Assembly: GCF_001613325.1 (NCBI RefSeq)
Contig: NZ_BDCD01000014.1
Location: 62,001 to 126,000 of the forward strand
Length of the DNA stretch: 64,000 nucleotides
Source of the DNA: Nocardia yamanashiensis NBRC 100130
Lineage (GTDB): Bacteria > Actinomycetota > Actinomycetes > Mycobacteriales > Mycobacteriaceae
Direction: 5' to 3'
Below, piece by piece: positions 43,488-51,865 of the stretch (position 1 is the stretch's first letter; each line of letters begins with the position of its first letter). The translations under genes and the position numbers were made by a program. Below the pieces are notes generated by a model. The model searched no databases, had not been told where the DNA came from, and saw only the letters and a program-made list of their open reading frames with translations.

Positions 43488-43968
43488 CGAGCAGGATACG
43501 GTGGTGGGCAACGCATCCGACACGGGCTTGCACGGCTCGCTGTCCGAGGTCGACTGCCGTGACGCGCAGCTGGGTGAAGTATTCGGTCAGTAGGTCGTGT
43601 TCCTCGAATCCCAGGCGGATCGTGGCGATGTCGGTGGCGCCGAACCAACCCAACTGTTGGCCTTCGGTGAGCACGATTCGGTCGAGGTCGAGATCGAGCA
43701 TTGTGGTGAAGGTGTGTTCGAGCATGCCCCAGGGCCGCAGCCGTGAGCAGAGCAGGGTGGGGGTCGCGGGATCGAGTTGGACGCACATTTCTTCGTCGAT
43801 CTCGCGCACCAGGCAGGCCAGCGGTGTCTCGCCGGGTTCGACGTGTCCGCCGGGCAGCGCCCAGGAGTTCGGGAACGGGATGTCGGGCTTGTCGTCTCGC
43901 AGGAACAGCAGGATCTGGCCTCGGGGGTTGGTGATGATGACATTCGCGCCTTCGATACCAGTAGCCAT
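43471..43968 (-). CDS. NUDIX hydrolase
   Basis: A 165-residue NUDIX-fold hydrolase with a full Nudix box: GGHVEPGETPLACLVREIDEEM (GX5EX7REUXEEXGU pattern; the last Gly is replaced). It would cleave a nucleoside diphosphate linked to another moiety; no substrate can be told. ATG 43968 has GGAGG upstream. The family part ends at about LLTEYFTQL; the last 30 residues are unusual and reach into the IS256 remnant, so the C-terminus may be truncated or replaced. Confidence 0.85.
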   Translation of the reverse strand: MATGIEGANVIITNPRGQILLFLRDDKPDIPFPNSWALPGGHVEPGETPLACLVREIDEEMCVQLDPATPTLLCSRLRPWGMLEHTFTTMLDLDLDRIVLTEGQQLGWFGATDIATIRLGFEEHDLLTEYFTQLRVTAVDLGQRAVQARVGCVAHHRILLGNPRH

Positions 43969-44008
43969 GCGGGAGTTCCTCCACCGATGCTCGGGTGATC
44001 GCAACGAC

Positions 44009-44041
44009 GATCGGCCCACACCCTAACGGGGTGGGCCGATC
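44009..44041. terminator. hairpin upstream of the NUDIX gene
   Basis: GATCGGCCCAC (44009-44019) pairs with GTGGGCCGATC (44031-44041), with CCC/GGG inside and a small TAAC loop. It lies 40 bp outside the NUDIX start and before the gene at 44127, so which transcript it ends is unclear. It may be left over from a lost gene. Confidence 0.55.
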
Positions 44042-44126
44042 TCGGCATCAATGGGGCGAAATCGCTGATTCAGCTGGTCAATGCTCTATAAGTCAGCGTA
44101 ATCCCTTCGGTGAGGACGTCCTGGAG

Positions 44127-44462
44127 ATGTCGGTCGACGAGCGCTCCCGGACGATCACCTGCACCGGGCTGGAAGTCCAATCTGGCGTCATGGCCGACGA
44201 ATCCGACGAATGCCAGGTCACGGTTACCGGAGCGCCCTCGGTAGTGGCGACGCTTCGACACGCGGCCCGCATCACAGCCTCCAACGGGCACAACTGGTTC
44301 GGCAAAGAAGATCTGCTGGCCGCGCTGCTTGCCGACGATGTCAGCACCGAGGTTCCAGGGCCGACGCCCCCGGGCGTCGGCCCCGCGGCGCCGGCAACCG
44401 TGAGTTACGAGCTGTCCGGGCCGCACGCGGAGGAGTTCCGCCGGATGCTTGAAAGGTCCTGA
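44127..44462 (+). CDS. hypothetical protein with Clp-N-like segment
   Basis: A 111-residue protein from ATG 44127 that I do not recognise. The middle ATLRHAARITASNGHNWFGK, followed by EDLLAALLADD, resembles one repeat of the Clp N-terminal domain (alternating helices with a G-H and a LLxALL pattern), but only one repeat is there. A Pro/Gly-rich linker and PHAEEFRRMLERS follow. A strong terminator hairpin begins 9 bp after the stop codon, which supports a real transcript. Start not certain. Confidence 0.5.
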   Translation: MSVDERSRTITCTGLEVQSGVMADESDECQVTVTGAPSVVATLRHAARITASNGHNWFGKEDLLAALLADDVSTEVPGPTPPGVGPAAPATVSYELSGPHAEEFRRMLERS

Positions 44463-44470
44463 CAGCGAAA

Positions 44471-44502
44471 AGCCCCCGGCCGAGGAGTTTTGGCCAGGGG
44501 CT
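44471..44502 (+). terminator. transcription terminator hairpin
   Basis: AGCCCC-C-GGCC (44471-44481) pairs with GGCC-A-GGGGCT (44492-44502) across a 10-base loop. It follows the stop at 44462 by 8 bp. Confidence 0.75.
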
Positions 44503-44797
44503 CAGCTCGGCGGGCTGCTGGCTTGCCAGGCCAACGAAGACCTCCCGCTGCTCTGGGGCGAAGAACAACTACGGGCCGAAGGGTTCTTCGAGTCGCGCAT
44601 TCCAACCGCGTCATCAGCGTGGTAGACCTCGATTCGCCCCGCGCCGGCAAACCTAACCCGCGCCATGGGTATAGGCGATCACCGGCAGGGTTTTCGGTGC
44701 GCCCCGGCGGCTTTCCGGCCTGGACCTTGGCGCTGCAGAAGATGGGCAACACGGTGTGAGTCGCGACGCGGTGAGATGTTGTCGCTTCTGTACAAGA
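44503..44797. other. no gene seen
   Basis: About 295 bp between a terminator and the structured-RNA candidate. Short frames exist on both strands but none has a ribosome site or family features. The right end should hold a promoter for the RNA and the 55-residue frame. Confidence 0.4.
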
Positions 44798-44868
44798 CCG
44801 AGTTCGGGCGACGCTCCTAGGTTTGCGGTGTCGCCGGGAACGCCCCGGCACGCACCGACCGAACTCGG
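44798..44868 (+). ncRNA. candidate structured leader RNA
   Basis: The segment can fold as a three-way junction. P1: CCGAGTTCGG (44798-44807) with CCGAACTCGG (44859-44868), perfect. P2: GCGACGC (44808-44814) with GTGTCGC (44828-44834), one G-U. P3: CGGG (44835-44838) with CCCG (44844-44847). It ends 9 bases before the ATG of the short frame at 44878, and the P1 3' strand plus following bases overlaps the GGAG ribosome site, so folding could gate translation. I cannot match it to a known riboswitch class. Confidence 0.4.
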
Positions 44869-44877
44869 AGTCACGTC

Positions 44878-45045
44878 ATGGCATTCACGCAGATCTACGT
44901 CAACCGGCCGGTCACCGGACGCCTTGCTCGGTTCTGGGAAATCAATGCCAGGGCGCGGCCCGGGGTCGAACGGTCCCGCTCCAGTGAAACGCACACGTGC
45001 GCGGAGGGATTGGGTCCGAGCTGTCCCCTGACGCGCTGGCTGTAG
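44878..45045 (+). CDS. 55-residue open frame under the structured RNA
   Basis: ATG 44878 with GGAG 7 bases upstream; the product begins MAFTQIYVNRPVTGRLARFW and is Arg-rich. I do not recognise it. It could be a leader peptide for nothing visible (the next gene is on the other strand) or a real small basic protein. Support is only the ribosome site and the structured leader. Confidence 0.35.
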   Translation: MAFTQIYVNRPVTGRLARFWEINARARPGVERSRSSETHTCAEGLGPSCPLTRWL

Positions 45046-45052
45046 GGCATGT

Positions 45053-45517
45053 CTACTTCACGTTGGTGGAGCGATGCGTTGTTCGGCGAGAGCGCATGGT
45101 GTGCATCCAGAGGAGGCCGGTCGCCGCGACCAGGGCCGCGGTCAGGCCGTGGACGCTGAGGGCGGTGACGGTGGAGCCCCGCCGCAGCAGGATGGTGAGC
45201 ATGTCGCCGGTGGGGATGAGTGCGATGGCAAGGGTGACCGGGCCGACCGCACGGTATTGACGGGTTGCGAGTACTGCCAGGATGACCAAGCCGGTGGCGA
45301 TGTCCCGGACTCCTTTGATGTTCAGAAAACCGTTGGCCGCTTCGTCCGGAGTGGTGGGCAGCCCGAAATTGGCTGCCATCGACTGCGGTGCGAGGAGATA
45401 GCCGGTTCCGGTGAAGATGATGAAGCCGGCGCCGATAGCGGAGAGCGTGAGAGCGAGTGCTCTGGTGCGGCTTTCGCGTCCCGATCGGGAGGTTTTGGGT
45501 GAATCCTGCTGTAGCAC
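45053..45517 (-). CDS. DUF4267 membrane protein
   Basis: A 154-residue integral membrane protein with four hydrophobic segments (LTLSAIGAGFIIFTGTGYLL, GLVILAVLATRQYR, VTLAIALIPTGDMLTILL, GLTAALVAATGLLWMH) and the loop GVRDIATGL typical of DUF4267 proteins. Function unknown. GTG 45517. It lies 38 bp downstream of the FAD oxidase gene on the same strand and probably shares its transcript and its LysR control. Confidence 0.78.
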   Translation of the reverse strand: MLQQDSPKTSRSGRESRTRALALTLSAIGAGFIIFTGTGYLLAPQSMAANFGLPTTPDEAANGFLNIKGVRDIATGLVILAVLATRQYRAVGPVTLAIALIPTGDMLTILLRRGSTVTALSVHGLTAALVAATGLLWMHTMRSRRTTHRSTNVK

Positions 45518-45555
45518 AGTACTTTCTGCTTTCTTCTCAGGTGGATACGCGTGAA

Positions 45556-46866
45556 TCAGGCGGGGATCGCGAAGTTGGCGCGGAAAACCGCGTGGGGGTC
45601 GCGAGCGCGTTTGAGTTTTCGCAACCGCGCCAGCGTGGCCGCGGGGAACGCCTGCGCGCTGGAATCGCCAGTGGTGAGGAAGGCGTAGGGCTTGCGGCCG
45701 CTGATTCGCGGACCGAGTTCGGCCAGCAGGTGCCTTTGGGCGGCGAGGACGGCGGCGGCCTCGTCGGGATCGGCGGTGCGGGCTTGCAAGGACAGCGCGA
45801 ATGCTTCGCTGACCGGCGGATTCGCGCCGCGGGTTGGTGCGGCCAGCGCCCCGCCCAACTGCTGGAGCTGGATGCCTGTCAGCGGATCGATCGGCACGGT
45901 CAGCAGAGTCTCGGTGGCGGCCTGGTCGAGGACGGTGAGCAGTTCGGTCCGCGACGGGCTGGAACTGGGCATGATCGGTTCGTCGTCGATCTGCCCCAGC
46001 TCGGCCGGGGACCGTTCACGACGAGTGTCCGCGATGAGTTCACCGATGCGGTCGAAGCGGCGAAGCAACTCTCGTCCACGCTCGGGCACGCCCAGGTAGG
46101 CGGTGGCGATCGCGATCACCGATGGCCCCTGTGGCAGCCGGAGGCGGTCGAGCCGGACAGTCAGCTCCAGCGGCGCGTGCTCGGTGATGTCGAGGAATGC
46201 CTCGCGCACGGCGGCGGTGTACGCGGTCGGCCAGATCATCCGGCCGCCATAGCAGGGCGGGGCGGGAAGAAGGTCGAACTCGACCGCCGTTACGAACGCG
46301 AAATCTCCACCGCCGCCGCGCATTCCCCAGAACAACTCGGGGTCGGACTCCTCGCTCACCCGGACTCGGCGGCCGTGGGCGTCGACGACGTCGAAGGAGC
46401 GCACATGGTCTGCGGCCCACCCGTACTTGCGGCCGAACCACGACAAACCGCCACCGAGCGGGTGCCCGACGGCGCTGAGGGATGGCCAGCTGCCCGCGAG
46501 TCCGGTGAGCCCGTACGAGCCGGCCACGGTCAGCATCGGCCCCCACCGAACTCCCGCCCCGATACGCACGCGCCGGCGCGCTGGATCGATCTCGACGCGA
46601 TCGAGGTTGTCGGTTCGGACCACGATGGCCCCCGCGACGTTTCCGCAAGCGCCGAGGCCGGTGGGCTGTGCCGCGACGGAAAGTCCCGCACTGCGGGCGT
46701 ACCCGACCACGGCGACGATGTCGGCGACGTCCATCGCGTGGACGACCGCCACCGCGAGCTGGTCGACGTCCGGATTCCACGCCATCCGCGCGGCGTCGTA
46801 TTCGTCGTCGCCCGCCAGCACGACCTTCCCGCGCGTGATGGTTCGCAAACGATGGTGGGACAGCAT
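45556..46866 (-). CDS. FAD-linked oxidoreductase (VAO/PCMH fold)
   Basis: A 436-residue oxidase of the berberine-bridge-like group. The FAD-binding PP-loop region is ARSAGLSVAAQPTGLGACGN, followed by RVRIGAGVRWGPML and HPLGGGLSWFGRKYG. The C-terminal substrate domain is shorter than usual. Most relatives have TGHGA at the first motif, with a His that forms a covalent FAD link. Here the residue is Leu (TGLGA), so FAD is probably bound without that link. The likely role is oxidation of an alcohol or aromatic side chain with O2. Divergent from a LysR gene 117 bp away. Confidence 0.87.
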   Translation of the reverse strand: MLSHHRLRTITRGKVVLAGDDEYDAARMAWNPDVDQLAVAVVHAMDVADIVAVVGYARSAGLSVAAQPTGLGACGNVAGAIVVRTDNLDRVEIDPARRRVRIGAGVRWGPMLTVAGSYGLTGLAGSWPSLSAVGHPLGGGLSWFGRKYGWAADHVRSFDVVDAHGRRVRVSEESDPELFWGMRGGGGDFAFVTAVEFDLLPAPPCYGGRMIWPTAYTAAVREAFLDITEHAPLELTVRLDRLRLPQGPSVIAIATAYLGVPERGRELLRRFDRIGELIADTRRERSPAELGQIDDEPIMPSSSPSRTELLTVLDQAATETLLTVPIDPLTGIQLQQLGGALAAPTRGANPPVSEAFALSLQARTADPDEAAAVLAAQRHLLAELGPRISGRKPYAFLTTGDSSAQAFPAATLARLRKLKRARDPHAVFRANFAIPA

Positions 46867-46983
46867 GATTCGCTCTCGTCGATGGTCGTTTCCTGGCCCT
46901 TACAGCCTCGAGCCCCCGCCGGAGTCGATCAACGAGCGACTTCATATGAACGGATAAGCTGACTTGATTGATCGGAAACGCTT

Positions 46984-47922
46984 ATGGATCTGCGCGATAT
47001 CGAACTGCGCGACATCGAGATCTTCCTGACCCTGTCGGCCGAACTGCACTTCGGCCGCACCGCCGAACGTCTCTACCTCTCGCAAGCGCGAGTCAGCCAG
47101 GTGATCAGAAAACTGGAAGACCAGGTCGGCGGCAAGCTCTTCGAGCGATCCAGCCGGGTGGTGGCACCGACCCCGGTCGGGCGGCGGCTGTTCGACGACC
47201 TGCAAAGCAACTACCGCGACCTGCGCGTGAGCCTGAACCGTGCGAGACGCTCTGCGCGCTACGGCGACGACGGCCTGCTGCGGATCGGAGTGACCAGCAG
47301 CAGTCTCGAGGAACTCCGCCCGCTACTGAAGGTCTTCGGAGACCGGTACCCCCACTGCAGCGTGCACATCGAGCACGTGCACTTCAGCAATCCGTTCGGG
47401 GCATTGCGGGCCGACGAACTCGATGTTCTGGTGAGCTGGCTGCCGATCGAGGAACCGGACCTGGTCATCGGGCCGGTCCTGTACGAAGAGCCGTACATGC
47501 TGCTCGTCGCTGCGGACAATCCACTGGCCCAACAGGATTCGGCTTCCTACGAGGATCTCGCCGACTACGGGGTATTCGGCCCGGGCGCCGCACCCGACCC
47601 CGCCGATCAGGCACCGGACTACTGGATGGCTTCGGCGGTCCCCTTCACCAGCCCCAGCGGCCGCGCCATCGAGCGCACCGCGCAGGCCGATACCTTCCAG
47701 GACTTGATCATGCTGGTGGCGGCGGGCAAGGCCATCACGCCCGTGCACGCGCACGCCTCCCGGTACTACTCCCGACCCGATGTCGCCTACATCCCGATGC
47801 CGGAAGCACCGCCCGCCCGCTGGGCGCTGGTGTGGCGACGCGGTGCGGAAACAGATCTGATCCGCGCTTTCGCCGCCATCGCCGAAAGCGTTCCGACACA
47901 GGCCGATAAGCCCGGGTTATGA
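46984..47922 (+). CDS. LysR-family transcriptional regulator
   Basis: A 312-residue LysR regulator. The N-terminal HTH is at residues 8-66 (LRDIEIFLTLSAELHFGRTA, then LSQARVSQVIRKLEDQVGGK), followed by the effector domain (LLRIGVTSSSLEELRPLLKV). It is divergent from the FAD oxidase, and the shared region contains TTCATATGAA, a palindrome of the kind LysR proteins use. It probably activates the FAD oxidase/DUF4267 pair when a substrate is present. Confidence 0.92.
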   Translation: MDLRDIELRDIEIFLTLSAELHFGRTAERLYLSQARVSQVIRKLEDQVGGKLFERSSRVVAPTPVGRRLFDDLQSNYRDLRVSLNRARRSARYGDDGLLRIGVTSSSLEELRPLLKVFGDRYPHCSVHIEHVHFSNPFGALRADELDVLVSWLPIEEPDLVIGPVLYEEPYMLLVAADNPLAQQDSASYEDLADYGVFGPGAAPDPADQAPDYWMASAVPFTSPSGRAIERTAQADTFQDLIMLVAAGKAITPVHAHASRYYSRPDVAYIPMPEAPPARWALVWRRGAETDLIRAFAAIAESVPTQADKPGL

Positions 47923-48014
47923 GTCGTTCGCCGATCTCCCGTTGATCGAATCCGGCGGCGCGACCGAAGGTTGGGCATGGACCTTTTCTCGCTCAACCAG
48001 CACGGGAGCCGACG

Positions 48015-49424
48015 GTGACCAGCACTCGAACGACCGCGTTGTGGACCTACGACGCGCGGACTCTGGCCGGCTTGATCGCCGACCGCGAAGCGACGGCCGT
48101 CGATGTCGTTGCCGCGCATCTGAGGCGGATCGCCGACATCGATCCGGTGGTCAACGCAACAACCGCCGTGTTGGCCGACGCCGCGCTCGCCGAGGCGGAG
48201 GCTGTCGACCGTGGCGAAGTGCGCGGCCCGTTGGCCGGCGTCCCGTTCACCGTCAAGAACAATCTCGATCTCGCTGGCAGTCCGACAGATTGGGGTGTCG
48301 GGGCGTTCTCCGCGTTGGCGATCGCCACCGAGGACGCCCCGGCGGTGGCGGCCCTGCGGCGCGCGGGCGCGATCCCCATCGCCCGCGGCAATATGCCCGA
48401 CTTCGCCACGCGCTGGCATACCGACAACGACGCCGCAGGCCCTACCGTCAATCCGTGGGACGCCACCCGCAGCCCGGGAGGCTCCAGCGGCGGGGACGCG
48501 GTGGCCGTCGCGACGGGCATGGTCCCGCTCGGCCTGGGCACCGATTTCGGTGGGTCACTGCGGGTTCCGGCCGCGTTCTGCGGCGTGGCCTCGCTGCGTA
48601 CCACACCCGGCGCGGTCGCGGTGGCCTCGAGCCTGCCCGGTGCGGCGCCCGCGCCGACCAATCAGCTCTTCGCTTCCCCCGGCCCGCTGGCGCGTACGAT
48701 CGCGGATCTGCGGCTGGCGTTCGAGCTCATGCGCGACGGTGACCCGCGTGATCCGGCCTGGATCACGGTGCGGGACAACGCCGATGCCACCATGCCCGCC
48801 GTGGCGGTGACCTTCGACGGCGGCGCGGGCCAGGTCGATCCCGAGGTCCGGGACGCCATCCGCCGCGCCGCGGACGCACTGACCGACGCGGGCTATCGGG
48901 TTGCCGAACTGACCCCGCCGCAGCTGACCGAGGCGACCGTCGCATACGGCCGGCTGGTTTCCACCGAAGTAGTGGTCCAGCGCCGCGACACCATGCGCCA
49001 GGTCGGCAGCGCCGGGCTGAACTCATTCCTCGACGCAGCGCTGGAATTGTTTCCGCCCCTGGATCTTCCGGGCTACATGTCCGGCCTGGCGGAACGACTT
49101 CCGGTGCGTGCGGCATGGTCCCGTTTCCTCGCCGACCATCCGATCGTGCTGGGACCGGTGTCCGCGCAGCTGCCGTGGCCGGTCGGCTACGACCTGACCG
49201 GCACCGAGGCAGTCGCCGAGATGTACGACGCGCAACGCCTCACGGTCGCCGCCAACTACCTTGCGCTGCCGTCGGTCACAGTGCCCGCCGGACGCTCGAA
49301 CGACGGACTTCCGATCGGCGTACAGCTGATCACCAGCCCGTTCGCCGAGCATCGCGGACTGCTCGCCGCGAGCCACATCGAGAACGCGCTGGGACCTGCG
49401 AGCCCGATCGATCCCCGATCGTGA
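48015..49424 (+). CDS. amidase signature family hydrolase
   Basis: A 469-residue amidase. Triad elements are Lys in GVPFTVKNNLDLAG, the PGGSSGGDAVAVATGM run with cis-Ser, and the nucleophile loop LGTDFGGSLRVPAAFCG. It fits general aliphatic/aryl amidases (as in nicotinamide or nylon-type amidases), substrate unknown. GTG 48015 follows GGGAG. It lies 92 bp after the LysR gene and just before the DUF2871 gene (13-bp gap). Confidence 0.9.
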   Translation: MTSTRTTALWTYDARTLAGLIADREATAVDVVAAHLRRIADIDPVVNATTAVLADAALAEAEAVDRGEVRGPLAGVPFTVKNNLDLAGSPTDWGVGAFSALAIATEDAPAVAALRRAGAIPIARGNMPDFATRWHTDNDAAGPTVNPWDATRSPGGSSGGDAVAVATGMVPLGLGTDFGGSLRVPAAFCGVASLRTTPGAVAVASSLPGAAPAPTNQLFASPGPLARTIADLRLAFELMRDGDPRDPAWITVRDNADATMPAVAVTFDGGAGQVDPEVRDAIRRAADALTDAGYRVAELTPPQLTEATVAYGRLVSTEVVVQRRDTMRQVGSAGLNSFLDAALELFPPLDLPGYMSGLAERLPVRAAWSRFLADHPIVLGPVSAQLPWPVGYDLTGTEAVAEMYDAQRLTVAANYLALPSVTVPAGRSNDGLPIGVQLITSPFAEHRGLLAASHIENALGPASPIDPRS

Positions 49425-49437
49425 TGGGGCAGAGCGC

Positions 49438-49890
49438 ATGCGACTGATCATCAACACCGCCCACGCCTACATGATCATCGGCGTGTTCAGTGGCCTCTAC
49501 TATCGCGAGATCACCAAACTCGAGGATTTCACAGGCCGGACCCAGCTCGGAGTGTTGCACACGCACCTGCTCGCCCTGGGGATGCTGTTCTTCTTGCTGG
49601 TGCTGGCCCTGGAGAAACAGTTCACGCTCACCGGGCACCCACTGTTCGGCTGGTTCTACTGGATCTACAACGGCGGCCTGGCGCTGACCACGACGATGAT
49701 GGCACTGCACGGCACCCGCACCGTGCTGGGCCTGCCCGAATCGACACCCGTCTCCCTGCTGGCCGGGCTCGGGCACATCCTGCTCACCGCAGGCCTGGTG
49801 CTGTTCTTCATCACCCTGGGCAAACGCATTGCACCCCAGCCGGATTCGAACTCACCAACCCAGGTTCACAATGCACTTGCCCGCCACTGA
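49438..49890 (+). CDS. DUF2871 membrane protein
   Basis: A 150-residue integral membrane protein with four segments: HAYMIIGVFSGLYYREITK, HTHLLALGMLFFLLVLAL, FGWFYWIYNGGLALTTTMM and GLGHILLTAGLVLFFITLG. The first two helices have conserved His residues (HAYM, HTHLLALG), as in DUF2871 proteins, which look like small heme- or metal-binding membrane proteins (not established). It is probably co-transcribed with the upstream amidase. Confidence 0.78.
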   Translation: MRLIINTAHAYMIIGVFSGLYYREITKLEDFTGRTQLGVLHTHLLALGMLFFLLVLALEKQFTLTGHPLFGWFYWIYNGGLALTTTMMALHGTRTVLGLPESTPVSLLAGLGHILLTAGLVLFFITLGKRIAPQPDSNSPTQVHNALARH

Positions 49891-49918
49891 TGCACCGTTC
49901 CCCGCGACGCCGGGCAAC

Positions 49919-50611
49919 CTACGGTAGTGCTTTGCCGAGACGCGCCGTCTTGCCGGGCGCGGCCGGTGCCCGGTAGGCGGCGAGAAAGACATCGACCGCG
50001 GAATCGGCGTACCGGTCGAGTTCGGTCGCGGTGAACTCGACCTGTTCGCCGCAGAACATCACCTTATTGACCGGAATCGATACCACCAACCAGGTGAAAT
50101 GGTTCGCGGCGAGTTCGGGTTCTTCGACCCGCAGCAGCCCGCGGCTGGTCAATTCGGCCAGACATGAGGCGAGCATGGCGTGGACGCGCTCGGGGCCGGC
50201 CTGGAAGTAAGCGCGTCCCAGCGCCGGGAACCGCCCGGCTTCTGCGATCACAAGACGCCGCACGCGCAATTGGGACGGCTGGGTGAGCAACTCGACGAAC
50301 CGGTGCGCGACCGTCCGGAGAGTATCGTCCAGATCCTCGGTGGTGGCGAGTTCACCGATGGCGTCCTGGAAGATCTGGTCGATCCCCTGGAGACGATCGA
50401 GCACGATCTGCTCGAAGAGATTCTCCTTGCAGCCGAAGTGCTTGTAGATCGTCTGCTTCGACGATCCCGCGACCGCGGCGATCTCGTCGGTCTTGGCGCC
50501 GATGTATCCGTCGCGCAAGAACACTTCCATCGCGGCATCCATGATTCGGCGGCGTGCCTGCGCTGCCGAACTCGGCTCGGCGGCGTCGAGTCGGGATGGA
50601 GACCTCGGCAC
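49919..50611 (-). CDS. TetR-family repressor
   Basis: A 230-residue TetR regulator. HTH: RRIMDAAMEVFLRDGYIGAK, then DEIAAVAGSSKQTIYKHFGC. The C-terminal helical ligand domain is long (AHRFVELLTQPSQLRVRRLV). GTG 50611, with GGAG 5 bases upstream, is preferred over the GTG at 50617. The gene is divergent from the DUF6069/reductase genes and faces a striking 44-bp nested palindrome, its probable operator. The ligand is unknown. Confidence 0.93.
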   Translation of the reverse strand: MPRSPSRLDAAEPSSAAQARRRIMDAAMEVFLRDGYIGAKTDEIAAVAGSSKQTIYKHFGCKENLFEQIVLDRLQGIDQIFQDAIGELATTEDLDDTLRTVAHRFVELLTQPSQLRVRRLVIAEAGRFPALGRAYFQAGPERVHAMLASCLAELTSRGLLRVEEPELAANHFTWLVVSIPVNKVMFCGEQVEFTATELDRYADSAVDVFLAAYRAPAAPGKTARLGKALP

Positions 50612-50660
50612 TTGCACTCCTGACGATCGTGATTCTCGCAGCTGTTGACGTGGCAACAAG

Positions 50661-50704
50661 TGTACCGTACGGTACGGTTCGGCAGTACCGTACCGTACGG
50701 TACA
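50661..50704. promoter_or_regulatory. nested TetR operator
   Basis: Perfect 18-bp arms (TGTACCGTACGGTACGGT at 50661-50678; its reverse complement at 50687-50704) flank an 8-base spacer. Each arm contains its own palindrome, GTACCGTACGGTAC. The site therefore offers three overlapping dyads and could load several dimers. It lies between the TetR gene and the DUF6069/reductase genes. Confidence 0.88.
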
Positions 50705-50735
50705 CCCCCATTCGCAGATCTCAGAGGCACAGCAA

Positions 50736-51161
50736 ATGACCACCACCACCGCGCACCGCGCTCTGATCGTCGCGGGCACCGTCACCGCTGCGGTCGCCGT
50801 CAACCTCATCCTCTGGCTCATCGGCAAGGCCGCAGGCGCGACGTTCACCTACCTCAGCAACGGCGAAACCTTCACGTCGACACCGATACTCGTCATCGCC
50901 GAAACCGCTGTGCCACTCGCCGCCGGGCTCACGCTCGCGACGCTCGCAGCCGTCAAATGGCCTCGGATCATCCCCGCCGCCCAGATGATCGGCGTGCTAC
51001 TGGCGACAGTGACCGCGGCGGGCGCACTCCTCACCGACTTCGACTCCACCGCCAGCCGCCTCTCGCTGGCACTGATGCATGTCGTGGTCGCTGCCGCCGT
51101 CTTCCTCGGCTTGCGCGCGATTTCACAGACGCTGCAGCGACGTGCACTATCCCCCGCCTGA
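50736..51161 (+). CDS. DUF6069 membrane protein
   Basis: A 141-residue integral membrane protein with four hydrophobic segments (ALIVAGTVTAAVAVNLILWL, ILVIAETAVPLAAGLTLATL, MIGVLLATVTAAGALLTDF, LSLALMHVVVAAAVFLGLRA). It matches the layout of DUF6069 proteins of unknown function. It is the first gene under the nested TetR operator, 31 bp before the reductase gene. Confidence 0.75.
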   Translation: MTTTTAHRALIVAGTVTAAVAVNLILWLIGKAAGATFTYLSNGETFTSTPILVIAETAVPLAAGLTLATLAAVKWPRIIPAAQMIGVLLATVTAAGALLTDFDSTASRLSLALMHVVVAAAVFLGLRAISQTLQRRALSPA

Positions 51162-51192
51162 TCCACCCACCGCCCATCCGCAAGGAGCATCG

Positions 51193-51732
51193 ATGCGCAA
51201 GATCGTTTCCAGCCTGTTCGTTTCCCTCGACGGCGTCGCCGAATCACCGGAGACCTGGCACTTCCCCTACTTCAACGACGAGATGGGCGCCGCCCTGGTA
51301 GCGGCCATGAACTCCTCGGACGCGATGCTCCTCGGACGCATCCAATACCAGGAGTTCGCCGCACACTGGCCCGACAGCGACGACGATTTCGCCGGATTCA
51401 TGAACAACCAGAAGAAATACGTCGTCACGTCGACATTGACCGAGGCCAGCTGGAACAACACCGAGATCATCACCGGTGACGTGCTGACCAACCTCGAAAT
51501 CCTCAAGAAGTCGCAAGGCCAGGACATCGCAATCACCGGCAGCCTCACCCTCGTCCAGTCGCTGCTCAACGCGGGCCTGCTCGATCAGCTGCAACTGTTC
51601 GTCCACCCCGTCGTCCTCGGCAAGGGCACGCACTGGTTCGACAAGCTCGACGACACCGTCGAACTGCGGCTGGTCTCCGCCGAGACCTTCACCACCGGTG
51701 TGATCAACCAGATCTACATGCCCGTCGAATAG
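51193..51732 (+). CDS. RibD C-terminal/dihydrofolate reductase-like protein
   Basis: A 179-residue protein of the DHFR-like RibD_C group: RKIVSSLFVSLDGVAESP, MLLGRIQYQEFAAHWPDSDD, KYVVTSTLTEASWNNTEII, QDIAITGSLTLVQSLLNAGLLDQL and HPVVLGKGTHWFD. It is expected to bind NADPH and reduce a keto or imine group; members such as YwjB have no known substrate. ATG 51193 follows AAGGAG. It is co-directional with the DUF6069 gene under TetR control. Confidence 0.9.
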   Translation: MRKIVSSLFVSLDGVAESPETWHFPYFNDEMGAALVAAMNSSDAMLLGRIQYQEFAAHWPDSDDDFAGFMNNQKKYVVTSTLTEASWNNTEIITGDVLTNLEILKKSQGQDIAITGSLTLVQSLLNAGLLDQLQLFVHPVVLGKGTHWFDKLDDTVELRLVSAETFTTGVINQIYMPVE

Positions 51733-51865
51733 GGGCGTGGTCCAGGAGTTCGTATGCGGCACAACGCTTTCCGGCCATTTCATGCACGGAGTGAGAATGC
51801 CGCAAGACCGGGCTGCTCGACGCACTGCTGCGCGCCGCCCATGATCAGAAGGAGTACAACCCGCA

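Noticed and set aside
45457..46962. Long open frame opposite the FAD oxidase (and a similar one at 35902-37854 opposite the TPR and peptidase genes)
   Set aside because: Mirror frames of high-GC genes; composition is Arg/Gly/Pro-rich without family motifs or ribosome sites, while the other strand holds clear families.
51733..51865. Frame ending LLDALLRAAHDQKEYNPQ before the alpha/beta hydrolase
   Set aside because: Only about 20 convincing codons; may be the tail of a lost gene but no family match, and the start overlaps the reductase end region.
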